Below, one piece after another: positions 44,790 to 57,400 of a stretch of 64,000 bases of DNA; the stretch's first letter is position 1, and each line of letters begins with the position of its first letter. A program made the translations under genes and the position numbers. Source of the stretch: Haplomitrium mnioides (taxonomy: Eukaryota; Marchantiophyta; Haplomitriopsida; Calobryales); assembly GCA_049999725.1 (NCBI GenBank), contig JBNGIS010000002.1, positions 136,615 through 200,614 on the forward strand, written 5' to 3'. The notes beneath the pieces were generated by a model. That model saw only the letters and a list, made by a program, of their open reading frames with translations, searched no databases and was not told where the DNA came from.

Positions 44790-46260
44790 TAAGCACACAA
44801 GAGGACACCAAGGTTACAAAACAATGTGGGAATTGATGAAGGTTTTTGTCTACTGGCTAACTATGAAGGCGGATGTTGAGTGGTACATTAAGACACGTAC
44901 AAGTTTCCAACAGTTCAAGATAGACCATAAAAAAACTGACAAGACTTCTTGAGCTGATTTTCCCTCCAAAAAAGCCATGAGAGATGATCTCCATGGACTT
45001 TATTGTCAAGCTCATTGTGTTGAATGGTTTTGTGACTCTCATTATGGTGGACAATTGATCAAAAGTAACGAGATTGATTGCGATGATAGAATCCACTTTA
45101 ACTGAAGAGACGATATGCATATTCTTTAGACATGTTATCAAGAATGCATGGCTGCCCAAGTCCATAATCAGCGACATGGATCCCAAGTTCATCTCATAGT
45201 TTTGGATGAAATTCTTCACATTTTTGGAAACGGGACTCATCTTTAGTTCAAGTTACCATTGAAATACTGATGGAAAAGTGGAGCAAGCATACCTTATTGT
45301 TGAAGATGCACTAAGGGAATACATTTCCTTCGACCAGAGTGATTGGGCTGATCGTTTAGATTTGGTTGAGTGGCAAAATAATACTGCCTACCATAATGCT
45401 ATTAGCATGTCGTTGTACAAGTGTTTTTTTGGACAAACTCCACTTATGCCCCTAGCATTGAGCCTTGGGGATGCAACAATGACTTCACAAGCAAGATCTC
45501 AAATTGTGGATGTCAATTCCTTCTTGAGAAACATGGAGCATGTATCGGAGCTAACAAGACAAAGTATTTGATTTGCAAAGCAATGTTCACAGAAGCAAAG
45601 GAACCAACACTAAAAGTATGTTTCCTATAAAGTTAGCAACCTAGTGTGGTTGTCATCTAGATATTTTTGGCTACTGCAAGGACTTTGCAAGAAATTTGTG
45701 TTGAAGTGGGTTGGCATGTACCGAATACTAAAGAAGATTGGTAAAGTGGTGCATCAACTGGATCTCCTTACAACCGAACAGAAGATACATCCAGCTTTCC
45801 ATATCTCCATGTTGAAGCTCTTTCACTAGGATTCAGATCATACTAGACTCAATCAAGTCGGATCACACTTCATGATCTTATTGCACCGGAGGTGGAAGTT
45901 ATTGTTGATGAACAACAGAGGCAAGTCAAATTGGCGAAAGTCACTGAATACCTCATCAAATAGAAAAGATTTCACTGAACTAAACTCAATTGGCAAGTCG
46001 GTAGTAGTGATGGAGCGGGAAAGGCATCTTGGGAAATGATGCCCGATTAGACATTGATTGGTTGGACTAAAGCCATGAAGGGCTAAAAACGAGTCAAGCG
46101 AGGTCGGTCGCAATTTTTCCAACAACCTCTCCAGGTTGTAATTACTAAGTATGTGTGGATGCCTCTGTCTCAAGTGGAAGAGAGTCTCGCCAACCACGAA
46201 TAGTTTTGCAACCAGGTGATGGGAAGGCATGAACTAAGTCCTCATGTCAATGGTAGAGAG
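44790..46260 (+). pseudogene. Gypsy integrase and chromodomain relic
   Basis: The zinc-binding part reads 'GHQGYKTMWELMKVFVYW' and 'DVEWYIKTRTSFQQFKID', in which both Cys of the HHCC motif are replaced. The core shows 'EMISMDFIVKLI' (Asp), 'PKSIISDMDPKF' (Asp) and 'NTDGKVEQAY' (Glu), so the catalytic triad is readable. Then come 'AYHNAISMSLYKCFFGQ', the C-terminal 'YRILKKIGKVVHQLDLL' and 'HPAFHISMLKLFH', and a chromodomain-like 'VIVDEQQRQVKLAKVTEY' to 'GKASWEMMPD'. Frame changes and stops are frequent. No reverse transcriptase precedes it. Confidence 0.7.
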
Positions 46261-46691
46261 CCCATATGGCCTACAAAAGTAAGTCATAGGCTTCTAGTCC
46301 AGTAGAGATTCTACTTAAATGAGACTTGAGTACTTGTAAGCTTTTAGAGAGTTTTTTGGATCTACAACTCTAGAAGTTTATTAGACTTCATTGCAAGAGA
46401 ATTCTCAAGAATAAAAGAGTTTGCGATTGAATCTTGTAGCTAGTGAATTAGTCTCTCATGGAAGCTTGACTGACTCTGTTTGAAATCTTTGCACTTGAGA
46501 TAGTAGAGACTCATGGATTCTAGCATGATAAAAAATTTGTCTTGTCTAATTGATAAATCTCAAAACTTGTCCGAAGCAAAAGCGTTCAAACAAAGGCCAA
46601 TCGACCGAATGTATAGATGGTAGTAGACTATTGTTAGAGAAGGTTGGATGTGAGCCAATCTATCTAAGAGAAAAGGTTTCTTGTGAACGAG
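46261..46691 (+). other. 3' flank of the integrase relic, possibly LTR
   Basis: No gene. It probably continues past the solo LTR insertion at 50948 and may belong to an LTR that ends near 51487, next to a primer-site match. A matching second copy was not found. Its last five bases, ACGAG, are a target-site duplication. Confidence 0.3.
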
Positions 46692-49600
46692 TGTCGGCCG
46701 GGTGTGTATGAGTTTTTTCAATTTTTGTAAATCCTGAGCTTCCAAGCGTTGTTGATTCTTTCAGTTTGTGTTAGCCGGTTGTGTTTTAGTCTATTTTATT
46801 GTTTTAGTGTTGTTATTCCATCCTGCACCGTTCTTCTCTCTATCTTCTCTCCCTCATTTCCCTTCTCTTCCTTTCTTTTCTGCCTTTCCTTGTGGAGGTC
46901 ATGAATCCTGCAATGCATAGGGGAGCCTTGTGGAATCCAGAGGAGTCAGGTAAGAAGGCTAGCAGAGGGATCAAAGGGACTTGCAACAACATGACAGAGG
47001 CAGAGCTGACAAGAGGGAGCAAGAAGAATCAAGCTGATGTGAGAGGGAGATCAGAAGAAAGGAGCCAACCACAATCGAGGAGGAATCCACAGGAGGAGTA
47101 CGGGAGATGAAGGCGAGGGGGTGAAAGTCGAGATGCAGAACGGAGGAGCCAACAGTTTGGACCACTGCATCCTCAATTCGCAACCATTCGTAACCTGCAA
47201 CATCTTGATAGAGAGAAGAGCTCAAGGCAGCCGTAGTGCAATTTGAATCAAAGAAAATGGGGCAGAACTAAGTAAGAATGACCCTCGGGAAGTTAAACGA
47301 CGGCCGCAATCCCGAGGAGTCCGTGGAGCGCTGCGGAAACGTGGCAGCCCACCGCACTCCGAGGAATCCGACGGACGACGTGGCATCTCCTGTGGGTCCA
47401 AAGAGTTTGACCAGATCTCGCCTCCCTACATGGGGATCTTCAGTTAACGGGGATCCGATCAGCTTCCCTATGTAGGTTCCTCACTTAACAGGGATTCGTG
47501 AAGGAAGATCCGACAAGTCCAAAGTGATGGTGAAACAGGGATAATCAAAGCAGTGACCATACAAACAAGTGACTTGTCACTATTTCGGCGGCATGGAGGG
47601 TTTCTTAAAGGCTAAGCGGGAAAGGAGAAGCGGCGATTGACGAAGCGAAGACTTGTCACTATTACGGCGACATGGAGGATTCCTTAAGGCAACTGCGAGG
47701 CTAAGCGAGAAGGGCGAAACAGCAATGGATTATAGTTACGGACTCATGAACTCTGTGGGGAGTTGCGGAAACGTGGCCGTCCCACCGCGCTTCACGGATT
47801 TAGGGACACGTGGCATTCCCATGGAGCCCGCGGGACTTAGCGGAAAATGGGGAAACCCCGGGTAAACAGGTTCCAATTAGCCTCCCTAAGTGGGGATCCC
47901 CTGTTAAATGGGTTCCGATCAGCCACCCTACGTGGGGAGCCCACTTAATGTGGATCCGACGGGAAGCCAAAACAGAGACCAAGGAATGAAGGGCGAAATG
48001 ACGTTGTATCGCTGATCCGGAAAAGTGGGGGGAAAGTTCGACATAGTAAGGTCTGAAAGTTTGACGGGAATCTGCGGCACACATCGTTCTTATCACAAGG
48101 GGATTGCGAATCGGCGATATAGCAAAGGTCTGACAAGACGAAGAGCGGGGGGTGCCGAAAATGTGATCTGGTGACGATCCGGACAAAACAAGATCAAAGA
48201 GAGCCGAAAAGGTGATCAAACGAAGTTCCGGCCAAGGGAAGATCAAAATAGCAAAAAGGTGATTCATCAACAATATGGCCAGAGGAAGATCACGAAATGG
48301 CGAAAAGGCAATGAAGCGACAATCCGGCCAGAGGAAGAAGTGAGAGACCAACATCCAAAAAGGTGACGCATCGCAGTTCCAACATTGGCGAGGACGAAAG
48401 CTCAACGGGGCGAATTGAAAGTTTGAAGGGGAATAGTCTGCCATAATTCTTATATCAAGCAGAGAAAAGAGTTGAGCGAAGGAAGCCTCAGTTCTTATGG
48501 CGAGCGGGTTCCGAAGCGGCGACAAAAGGTACTGTTCTTACTTGGCGATTGAATTATTTGACGGATGACGTAGCGCCCAGCAGTGATTCGAGGGTTCATG
48601 CGGGTCAGCGACGGGTCAACTTCAGAGTCCGGTCAATGCGTCGATCCGCCTACCCCTTTGCGAGGCGGCGTCAGACGGCGCAGTATCGGATGACGTGGCG
48701 ACCGAAGGTGTTCCGAGGGGTCATGTGGGTCAACGACGGGTCAACTACAGAATCTGGTCAATGCGATGGTCCACCGACCCCTTTGCGAGACGGCGTGGGA
48801 CGGCGTTGTGCGGATGACGTGGAAGGTAGGACACCTGGCAACCTGTGGTGTTCCGAGGGCGACGGCGAGATTCCGAAGAGCGACGGCGGGGTTCCAAGGG
48901 AGTTCGCGGACACGTGGCAACCTGTGGTGTTCCGAGAGTGACGGCGAGGTCCCAAAGGCTACGGCAAAGTTCCGATGATTGACGGCACGGTTCCGAGGGA
49001 GTTTGCGGACACATGGCAGCTGGCGGGGGTCCGTGTGTCTTGCGGAAGCATGGCAACTTGCGGGGGTCTGCGAGTGATTGCAAGGGTATGGCAACAAGGA
49101 GAATCAAGGAAAAATTAGGAATCTGTTCGCGAGATGCAACGGTTGGCCAATCTAAGGGGTCGACCTACGAATCCAATGCTATCCCAAGTAAATCTCTTCG
49201 GATTTCCCTGCAGAAAGACCTCCTCGACAACTACTTTGGGTCTGCGCTCGAGCTGATGCTTCAAAAGAATCAAACTAGGATTGCGACGAAATTGCTGAGG
49301 CGTCCAAACGACAAGGCGATCCTCATCGCAAATCTGCAAAGGAGAGCACTACGAATCAAAGGCAGGGTTCAGCCAAGAGTTCTCCAAAAATCTTCCTTCC
49401 CCAATCCTGAATGCTTCAACTAATACCGTTAGACGCGGGCTGACTAACAGGTGTTAGCTTCTCAAGAAACAGAGGCCATCAAGAAAAATGGCCAAGTCCA
49501 GCGAGGAGGAAAGATGCGTTTTTTATCAAGAAACCGTTGGGAGTGATGTGCAATGCATGGGGGGTATAGTTGGGATCGCTGCCAGATTGAGGGGGTGGTG

Positions 49601-50942
49601 GTTCATGCAAAATTGAGAGTGGGAGACCAAACTCGAGAGGAAGAGGCAGCGAGGTAGAGAGGAGAGGATTCAAAGAAAGATTCACGTGAGGGAGTGGACT
49701 CGTGTAGGGGGGACCAGCAGGGGTGGAGGTGGACTGGAGAGGCGATGAGAATTGCTGAGCGTGGAGTTCTAGAGTCTCATGCAATCCAGGTGGACTCATC
49801 GTTGCAAGTGGACCAAGCATTCGGAGGTGGATCGCTATTTGAATCTGAAGGGAGTTCTGTCGTCTTGAATTTGTGAGAGGCTGCCAAAGGGGGATCTTGG
49901 GGTTGTCTCAGCTTCGTCCGTTTAGGAGCATCAATCATAGGGGCGCTTGGGGGCGTTTCTGATCTTTTTTCTCAAGTGGAATCAAGAGAGGAGTGGTTAT
50001 GTTAGTGCCTTCGCGCTGCATAGAATATCCAGTCAAGGCTTAAGATGGAGTGGTGACCAGCAATCGTGGGGACTGTCTTCCAGAGGTGGAAGTTAAAGAA
50101 ATCCTCTTCCAAGCATGAGGAAGTAAATTCAGGGCTTCTCGCGAGGGAAGTTGAAAAACTATCTGACTGAGGTTGGGTTGCTGAAGGATTGGAGGAGAAC
50201 TGGAGTGGCTGATGGGAGCTGAAGAAGGATTGATCAGTTCTTGAGAGGGGGAAGAAGATTGTATTGTCGGCATGGCAGTGTGCAAGTACCAGTGTTTTCC
50301 TGTTTACGTGTGTTGTTTAGAGTTGTGTTCTGTTTGTAGTTTTGTGACAGTCTTAGTTGTAGAAGGCCTGAATTTCATTTGTGCAATCCTGAAGACGCCT
50401 TGGACAGGGGAAGTCAAGACTACCCACATTATAATTGTGCTATTTGGATGCTGAGACTTGCTCCATTTTGTATAACAAAGTGATTGGGTCCAGTTTTGGA
50501 CCGCAGAATTATAAGACAAAGTGGTTCAGCAGCATTACAGTCTTTTTGTCGGTGGTTTGAGGAAATGGATGTGTATGAGCAAGTGGGTTGTGAGGCAATC
50601 GTGGGCTAGTGGCCAAGATCATAACGCAACCACGAATCAACCAGGGCTTCCTAAGAGACCACTACAGCCGAGAATCAGATGTTATGTCCCATCATCCCAT
50701 GTCTTCCAAGTGGCACCTTTCGAGGTTAAGGCCTGAAGAAGGGGTGTGACCAGCATCTGTGGGTATTGGACATGTTGTGCTTGGGTGTTGTGGAGTGTTG
50801 TGCATTCTTTCCTATCTGGTAAGCAGAAGTTGGTCCATTCGGTGCAAAGCCTTCCCATAAAAGGTCCTGAAACACTAAGTCAGCCCCTAATCGAGGGTAA
50901 CTCCGTCGTAAAAGAGTTAAGGCTCCGACCGCGGGGCTGACA
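46692..50942 (+). mobile_element. Solo LTR of family A, plus orientation
   Basis: 4251 bp, starting TGTCGGCCGGG and ending GGGGCTGACA, flanked by perfect ACGAG duplications at 46687-46691 and 50943-50947. No internal region remains, so it is a product of LTR-LTR recombination. It keeps the subrepeat arrays and the CCATAAAAGG box near its end. Open frames inside (for example 241 codons on the minus strand at 47800-48525) are chance frames in subrepeats. Confidence 0.93.
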
Positions 50943-50947
50943 ACGAG

Positions 50948-51487
50948 GATGTTTACCCCTCTAAATATGGGAGAAAGCTATGCACCATCCACCATGTGTG
51001 CAACATGAGGTTTTCGAGGTAGAATCGTAGTACCCACCATGACCCTGCCAAAGGATGAAAGAAAAACACCGACATGAAAGAGTGAGATGGGAGTCTTGTC
51101 TCTTTGCTACAATATCTAGGCAAAAGAGCAACGGATACTAATGTAAACTTGGTTGCAAGTTTGGAATCTTCAAGGGATTGATACATGGATGTGGAAGGTT
51201 GAACTCAAATGTGTAGCTAATCACGGTATTGCGAGTCTCTCATGGAATACGACAAGATGGAACTGAACTAAGAATTGTGTAGTAAATGGTTTTGTAATTG
51301 GATGTCATACATGCTAGTTCAAAAAGTCGCCAACCAAAGAAGGAGAAAGAGCCAAACAACTTTCTCAAGTGAGAGTAGAATCAAGAAGTATTGCGCATCA
51401 ATGGGTATTTCTCGATAATCAAGAAATCACAGATCCGAGAAACAAGGTTTTCCGATGAATTCTGCATACTAGGTAGGTGTCGCAACA
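50948..51487 (+). repeat. Putative LTR 3' part preceding a primer site
   Basis: It ends 'aggtgtcgcaaca', with CA two bases before the primer-site match at 51490. No coding domain. The left part is the continuation of 46261-46691. Confidence 0.35.
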
Positions 51488-51489
51488 TT

Positions 51490-51503
51490 TGGTATCAAAG
51501 CCA
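51490..51503 (+). promoter_or_regulatory. Primer-binding site, initiator Met tRNA type
   Basis: TGGTATCAAAGCCA differs by one base from the standard plant TGGTATCAGAGCCA site and has the expected position just after an LTR-like CA end. It marks the 5' start of a plus-strand LTR element whose internal region is replaced by the satellite that follows. Confidence 0.65.
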
Positions 51504-51599
51504 AACCATGTACCTATATTCCAAGTAAATTACTCATGTACAACATCCCTGGCTTCATGTTTTATATAAGTTGTACAATCATTGAGACATCATATCATT

Positions 51600-52915
51600 G
51601 ACTCCAAGTTGTTAAAGAGTCAAACTATATGCTCTTGTCATGCAAGTTACTCATTATGTCATATAACATCAATCATTTCATCAATGACACCAAATTGCTA
51701 AACAGACAAACTATATGCTCTTGTCGTGGAAGTCACTTATTGTGTCATATAACATCAATCATTTCATCAATGACACCAAATTGCTAAAGAGTCAAACTGT
51801 ATGCTCTTGTCATGCAAGTTACTTGTTATGCCACATAACATCAATCATTTTATCAATGACACCAAATTGCAAAAGAGTCAAACTATATGCTCTTGTCATG
51901 CAAGTTGCTTATTATCTCATATAACATCAATCATTTCATCAATGACACCAAATTGCTAAAGAGTCAAACTATATGCTCTTGTGATGCAGGCTACTCGTTG
52001 TGTTATATAGCATCAATCATTTCATCAATGACACCAAATTGGCAAAGAGTCAAACTATATGCTCTTGTGTTGCAAGTTACTTGTTGTGTCATATAACATC
52101 AATCATTTCATCAATGACACCAAATTGCTAAAGAGTCAAACAATATGCTATTGTCATGCAAGTTACTCATTATGTCATATAGCATCAATTATTTCATCCA
52201 TAACACCAAATTGCTAAAGAGTAAAACTATATGCTCTTGTCATCCAAGTTACTCGTTATGTAATATAACATCAATCATTTCATCAATGATACCAAATTGC
52301 TAAAGAATCAAACTATATACTCTTATCATGCAAGTTACTCGTTATGTGATATAGCATCAATCATTTCATCAATGATATCAAATTACTCAAGAGTCAAACT
52401 ATATGCTCTTGTCATGCAAGTTACTCGTTTTGACATATAACATCAATCATTTCATCAATGACACCAAATTGCTAAAGAGTCAAACTATATGGTCTTGTCA
52501 TGCAAGTTACTCGTTTTGTCATCTAGCATCAATCATTTCATCAATGATATCAAATTGCTAAAGAGGCAGTCTATATGCATTTGTCATGCAAGTTACTTGT
52601 TGTCTCAAATAATATCAATCATTTCATCAATGACACCAAATTGCTAAAGAGTCAAACTATGTGTTTTTGTTATGCAAGTTGCTCCTTGTGCTATATAACA
52701 TCAATCATTTCATCAATAATACCAAATTGCTAAAGAGTCAAAATATATGCTCTTGTCATGCAAGTTACTCGTTATGTCATATATCATCAATCATTTTATC
52801 AATGACACCAAATTGCCAAAGAGTCAAACTATATGCTCTTGTCATACAAGTTACTCGTTATATCATATAGCATCAGTCATTTCATCAATGACACCAAATT
52901 GCTAAAGAGTCAAAC
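51600..52915 (+). repeat. 86-bp satellite array, about 15 units
   Basis: The unit includes 'tatatgctcttgtcatgcaa', 'gttactcgttatgtcatata' and 'catcaatcatttcatcaatg'. Successive 'tgctcttgt' starts at 51630, 51716, 51802 and 51888 give an exact 86-bp period. Units are similar throughout. The array starts about 100 bp after the primer site and stops at a minus-strand family B LTR at about 52915. A lone related unit occurs at 62911-62975. Small frames inside are not genes. Confidence 0.95.
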
Positions 52916-53322
52916 TCTAAAAGAACTCAAAAACTGACTTCCAAATAAATAGCGGCTTTAAGATAACTCTAGCATGGTTAAATAACTCAAGGCCAATAAC
53001 CAAACAAAAGCCAAGAGTGCTAGCTAAAGCCAAGCAACCAAAGAGCCAAATCAAATAGGGAGGAACTCAAGAATGACGAGTGGGGCTATAAAACCCTTAT
53101 ATTTATACAAGAGAAGAGGGTTTCATCCCTCTTTCTTCACTTACAAGTCACTTCTAGTTTCAACCCTAAATTGATCATCTAGAAGTCACTTCCAATTTCA
53201 ACTCTAAAACTCTAAAAATGACTTCGAAGGCAAGTTATCTTATCTCAACCCTAAAAGTGACCCTCTACCACTTCTTCACTCCTCTTTAATTTCTTATAAA
53301 TATCACAACTTTATTTTTGTAC
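52915..53322 (-). repeat. LTR family B, minus orientation (3' LTR of the following relic)
   Basis: Reverse complement of the family B pattern, including a TATA box (TATAAATATAAG, minus sense, about 53098-53109). It directly follows, on the minus strand, the chromodomain end of a gypsy pol relic, so it is that element's 3' LTR. Confidence 0.65.
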
Positions 53323-53329
53323 TACTATA

Positions 53330-55035
53330 GAATTCCCACCTTCTAATCGATGACGTCCTTGTCACAACTTTCAAATACTTGAATAACCTTTTGAGCATTC
53401 TCAAGATTTGAAGAAGGTTCCCAAGTAGCATCATGAAGTGGATAGTATTTCTACAAAACCTTCTATTGAACTTGTAGATGTCGCCTTCACTTGATAACTC
53501 TTTTTGCCAAAATATGATCCACTTTAAATTCCTTATAATCATCAAGAACAATAACAAGAGGAGGAAGTTGAACACAATTTTGAAAAGAAGATGGAATAGG
53601 AACAAAATGCTTTAGTTTAAAGACATTGAACACAAGGTGAATCTTTGCATGAAGCAAAAGATCAAGTTTGTAAGCAACAAAAGAAATAACTTGAGAAATA
53701 GAGAAAGGACCAATCTAAGCACGAGATAACTTATGGACTTGAGTATCTAAAGACATTGGGAGATCGTGAGTAGACAACATAACTTGGTCACCTAAAACAA
53801 AAGAGCAATCACAACAAAAACTAGCAGCATATTGTTTTTGTCAACTTTGAGCAACAGTAAAATGGTTGCGAGCATCTTGCAAAGAAGAAGATAAACGAGA
53901 CAAAAAGGTAGAAACACTGGGAATATTGGAAGAAGAAGGAGAAAGCAAACCATTAGGAACAAGAGGATGTTGACCCAAATTAATAAAGAAAAGAGAAACC
54001 CTAGTACTTGCTTGTTTGGAGTTGTTGTAAGCAAACTCCACCACCCATAAGAAACTATCCCAATCAATATGGTGAACATTGATGAACGTGCAAAGCATGT
54101 CCTCCACAGTGCAACTAGCACATTTCATTTCCTCATCTATTTGAAGATGATAAGCAATAGACATAGAGAGTTTGGCATCTAAAAGTTTGAACAACTCTCA
54201 CCAAAACTTTCTTGTGAAACACGGATCTCTATCAGATATTAACACCTTGGACATTCAATGATGACGGAAGATAGTATCAAAGTAAATTTGTGCCAATTGT
54301 GGAGCATCTATTGTATCCACCATTGGTGCTAAATGAATCTGTATGCTCAACTTGTCCACAAACACCATAATCACAATAAACCAACGTGGCGTAGTTAGAA
54401 GTGAAGTGACAAGATCCAAACTTGCATGCTCTCAATAAGTAGAAAGAATTGGTAGTGTCTGACAAAGTCGTGTTGGTTTTTGATTTGAAGATTTGTTTTG
54501 TTGACAACTTTCACACAAACAAAAAAAACCGCAAACATCTCGAGCCAAGTTAGACCACCACCAAGTGCGTTAAAGCAACTATGTAGTTTTATCTACTCCA
54601 AGATGCTCTAAGATGAGAATATCATGTGCTTCTTGTAAACAATCTATTCAAAGAGCATCATCTTATGGAACATATATTTGATGGCCTCGATAGAGAATAC
54701 CATCTCGAGTGGAAAAATATTGATACTCACTATCTTTGACGGCCAATCGTGCCCAAACAAGATTAAAACAAAAACAAACATCTTCTTGTAGCTTCTTGTG
54801 ATAACTCCTACTAGTTGTCTCATCCAATTGTAATATACTAATGTAACCACCTCCATTGAATTCACTCAATCATCTGGCCTTTGTGGCAATGTATCATGAA
54901 TGGTGTGGAATCTTCCAGTCTTGTATTCTAGCTTAATATCAAGGAGTTGCAATTGATCTTCCTATCGGTGATGATGACTTGTCATATTTTCCAAATGAAT
55001 TTCTTGAGACAATGGCTTGTGATTTGTACGCATAA
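53330..55035 (-). pseudogene. Gypsy RNase H end, integrase and chromodomain relic
   Basis: Minus strand, from 55035: RNase H end ('HLENMTSHHHR'); the pre-integrase part 'YFSTRDGILYRGHQIYVP'; the zinc region 'FFCLCESCQQNKSSNQ'; and a core with 'HASLDLVTSLL' (Asp), 'KVLISDRDPCFTRKFW' (Asp) and 'LSMSIAYHLQIDEEMK', where the expected Glu is Lys. Then 'VEFAYNNSKQASTRVSL', 'GDQVMLSTHDLPMSLDTQ', and a chromodomain at about 53560-53340 ('AKRVIK', 'PLHDATWEPSSNLEN'). Stops, frameshifts and the lost Glu make it inactive. Reverse transcriptase is missing upstream. Confidence 0.78.
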
Positions 55036-57400
55036 TAGCATGTCATGACATGGTCCTAGTGCTAAGGAAAAATAATCAATTAAACATGCCATTGCAGCAA
55101 TGTGATCAGTAATAAATGAGCATATATATGAGATTAAAAGCTATTCGGTTGATATAAGGACATTTCCCTTGGGGATTTATTGCATCCAACTCACACATAT
55201 TCTCCTTGCTTTGCATTGTAAAGTCAAAGAGATTAAAACAATGTTGCCTCTCCATTGTTTGAAGGCTCTGGGCCAATTTTTTGTTGGAGAATCGCAACAA
55301 TGCATCAATTGAGGATGAGAAGGAGGATTTCTCCTTATTGAACCGTAGTAAAAATAAGAAGTCACTTTAGGGGCAATGATAAAATGAAAATGGAAAAACT
55401 AATAATAATAAAATAAAAATAAAACTAATCTATTGTTGAAGGCCAGCTAGCCTCTACACTATAATTGGAGGACAACCTACCCTATAGGTATTTAAATGTT
55501 GAAGGCTTAGGAAGAGCCCTGGACTAGGTCTGTCCAATGGCAAAGACGGGATAAGCACGGAGTCTTACACCACACATAAGGGGACGTTATTTGAAAGAAA
55601 GAGAAGAAAAAACCCTTACATACATCAAATAGAAAATTGCAAAGTGAACATAGGATTAAATCTGCCCTCAGTTGCAATGGGAGCAACTTTGAGGAAGCTG
55701 ATTCAAGAAGAGCAACAACAAAGAAGCTTGATGAAGAATCCTGATGATGTTGATGTACAAGTGTTGACGAGTTGATTAGATTCTATCTAGGGTTGACTTT
55801 GAAGAATGAATGTTAGCGAGATTGAAAGGAAGCAATGCGGACTCATCTTTACGCCAATGGATTGCTAAATGGTGGGAGAGATTGTCTGATATTATTTTGG
55901 AGATGGTAGAGCCTAAAGATTTTGAGCTTTGGAAAAGGAAGTTTTTAATCTTGAAGATTCATGCTCGGAAGAACAATGAAAATCAGAGGCGGGAAGGAGC
56001 GAGGCTGTCTTGAATTGTGAGACCCAAACGATTATGTTGAGCGTGCCCTTTGACTACGCACCTTCAATGTAGAAAGTCTTTTCTCATGACCCAAAATCAT
56101 ATCCCTCCCTGACTTCATTATCCTTGATAGATTCAATTTAACTTTTGATGGCTGCCGATGGTCGTTTTTAGTGGAACTCTTTCTTCAGGTGGAGTGGAAA
56201 AAAAAACAATAGACTCCGATAGAATCAATTTGGGGAGTGAGGATCAGCCACATCAAAAGAAGGAATTGGATAGCCACATTGGAAGAAAAGCAAAATTGAA
56301 TGTTGAATTGTCAGCAACTAGAATAGATCGATGGCTCAGCAGAGAATTAACCTTGGCAAAGCAACAGATTAGCAAAGAAAATGGGTAGGGTTGTTCGGCT
56401 CAATCAATTTCAGAAAGATCAAACAAATATATTTCCAATCAGGGAAATGCCAATGGGTAGCGCCTAGAGATGAACCACAAGAGGCAAGTAAAGAGCTTAC
56501 TGAAGTTCGACTAATGTTGTGCAAGTTTGAAGTTTGAATCAAACATTGGATCAACAATAGAATCTGAAAGATTGACTGCTGACTTGCAATGGGTATGTGA
56601 AATCAAAAAGTTTGAAACAGAAGGAAGAAGGCTCAAAAACCTTAAAATTCAAATTAACGAGTAGAGGAGAAATGAAAAATCAAAAGATGAGCGTCGACAG
56701 AAAACAAAAAGAGAAGGGATCTCCAGAAACAGAAAGTTCAATTAACAAGGAGAGAGTTCAAAGTATGAATCGAACATTGAATTGACAGCAAAAAGGTAAA
56801 ATTTTGATAGAGGGTCGCCGAAGAATTGAAAGTTTGAAAATAGAGGGTTTTTTCAAAAGTTCAAAATGACGAGTAGTGCCAGAAGACGAAAGTTCAAAAA
56901 ATGCTCACTAGAAGTTCGACAGGATAGAATTTAGAAAGTTCAAACAAGAGTTGTGATGTATGCAGGGATGAAAAATTAAATGAGAACGAGCATTTGAATA
57001 AGTGTCAATTAGATTAGAAGGAAATCTATGCATGTGTTGTGGTCAGTAGGGAATGGCTTTCTCTAAAATTAGAGAAGCGAGCAGAGATTTTGAATCTATT
57101 AGATAGATTCCAAATCCAATAGCCATGGGTGTTGCAAGGAAAGAGTGTCCTTGAACATTGTATATGGGATTCGGAGTCCATATAATAGAGGAGCCATCTT
57201 ATTCATATAGGAGTGGAGACCTTGGGGATGAGTGTTCAGAGTTTAAGAGAGGACTATTGTACATCTTAGCTAATAGACACCAAGATGATGAAGTGACCTT
57301 CTGAGATTTTAGCTTAAATTTCAATTTCAGGGTTCTACTTGTTTATGTCTTAACTCTATAAGCTTCTAACTTGGCTAGAGCACAATTCAGAGTTGCAGGT
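55036..57400. other. Unassigned stretch, purine-rich in part
   Basis: Nothing recognisable on either strand. 55810-56013 is open for 67 codons ('LRQWIAKWWERLSDIILE') without family resemblance. 56200-56960 is rich in 'gaaagttcaa' and 'gaatcaaacattg' words, as in a degraded repeat. It may contain the missing 5' part of the adjacent minus-strand relic in unrecognisable form. Confidence 0.3.

Noticed and set aside
47800-48525. 241-codon minus-strand open frame in the third family A LTR
   Set aside because: Same LTR, low-complexity origin; no domain and no counterpart of equal length in other copies.
51715-52870. Three 69-codon open frames with similar protein sequence
   Set aside because: They are readings of the 86-bp satellite units, which stay open by chance for two units; no start context or conserved product.
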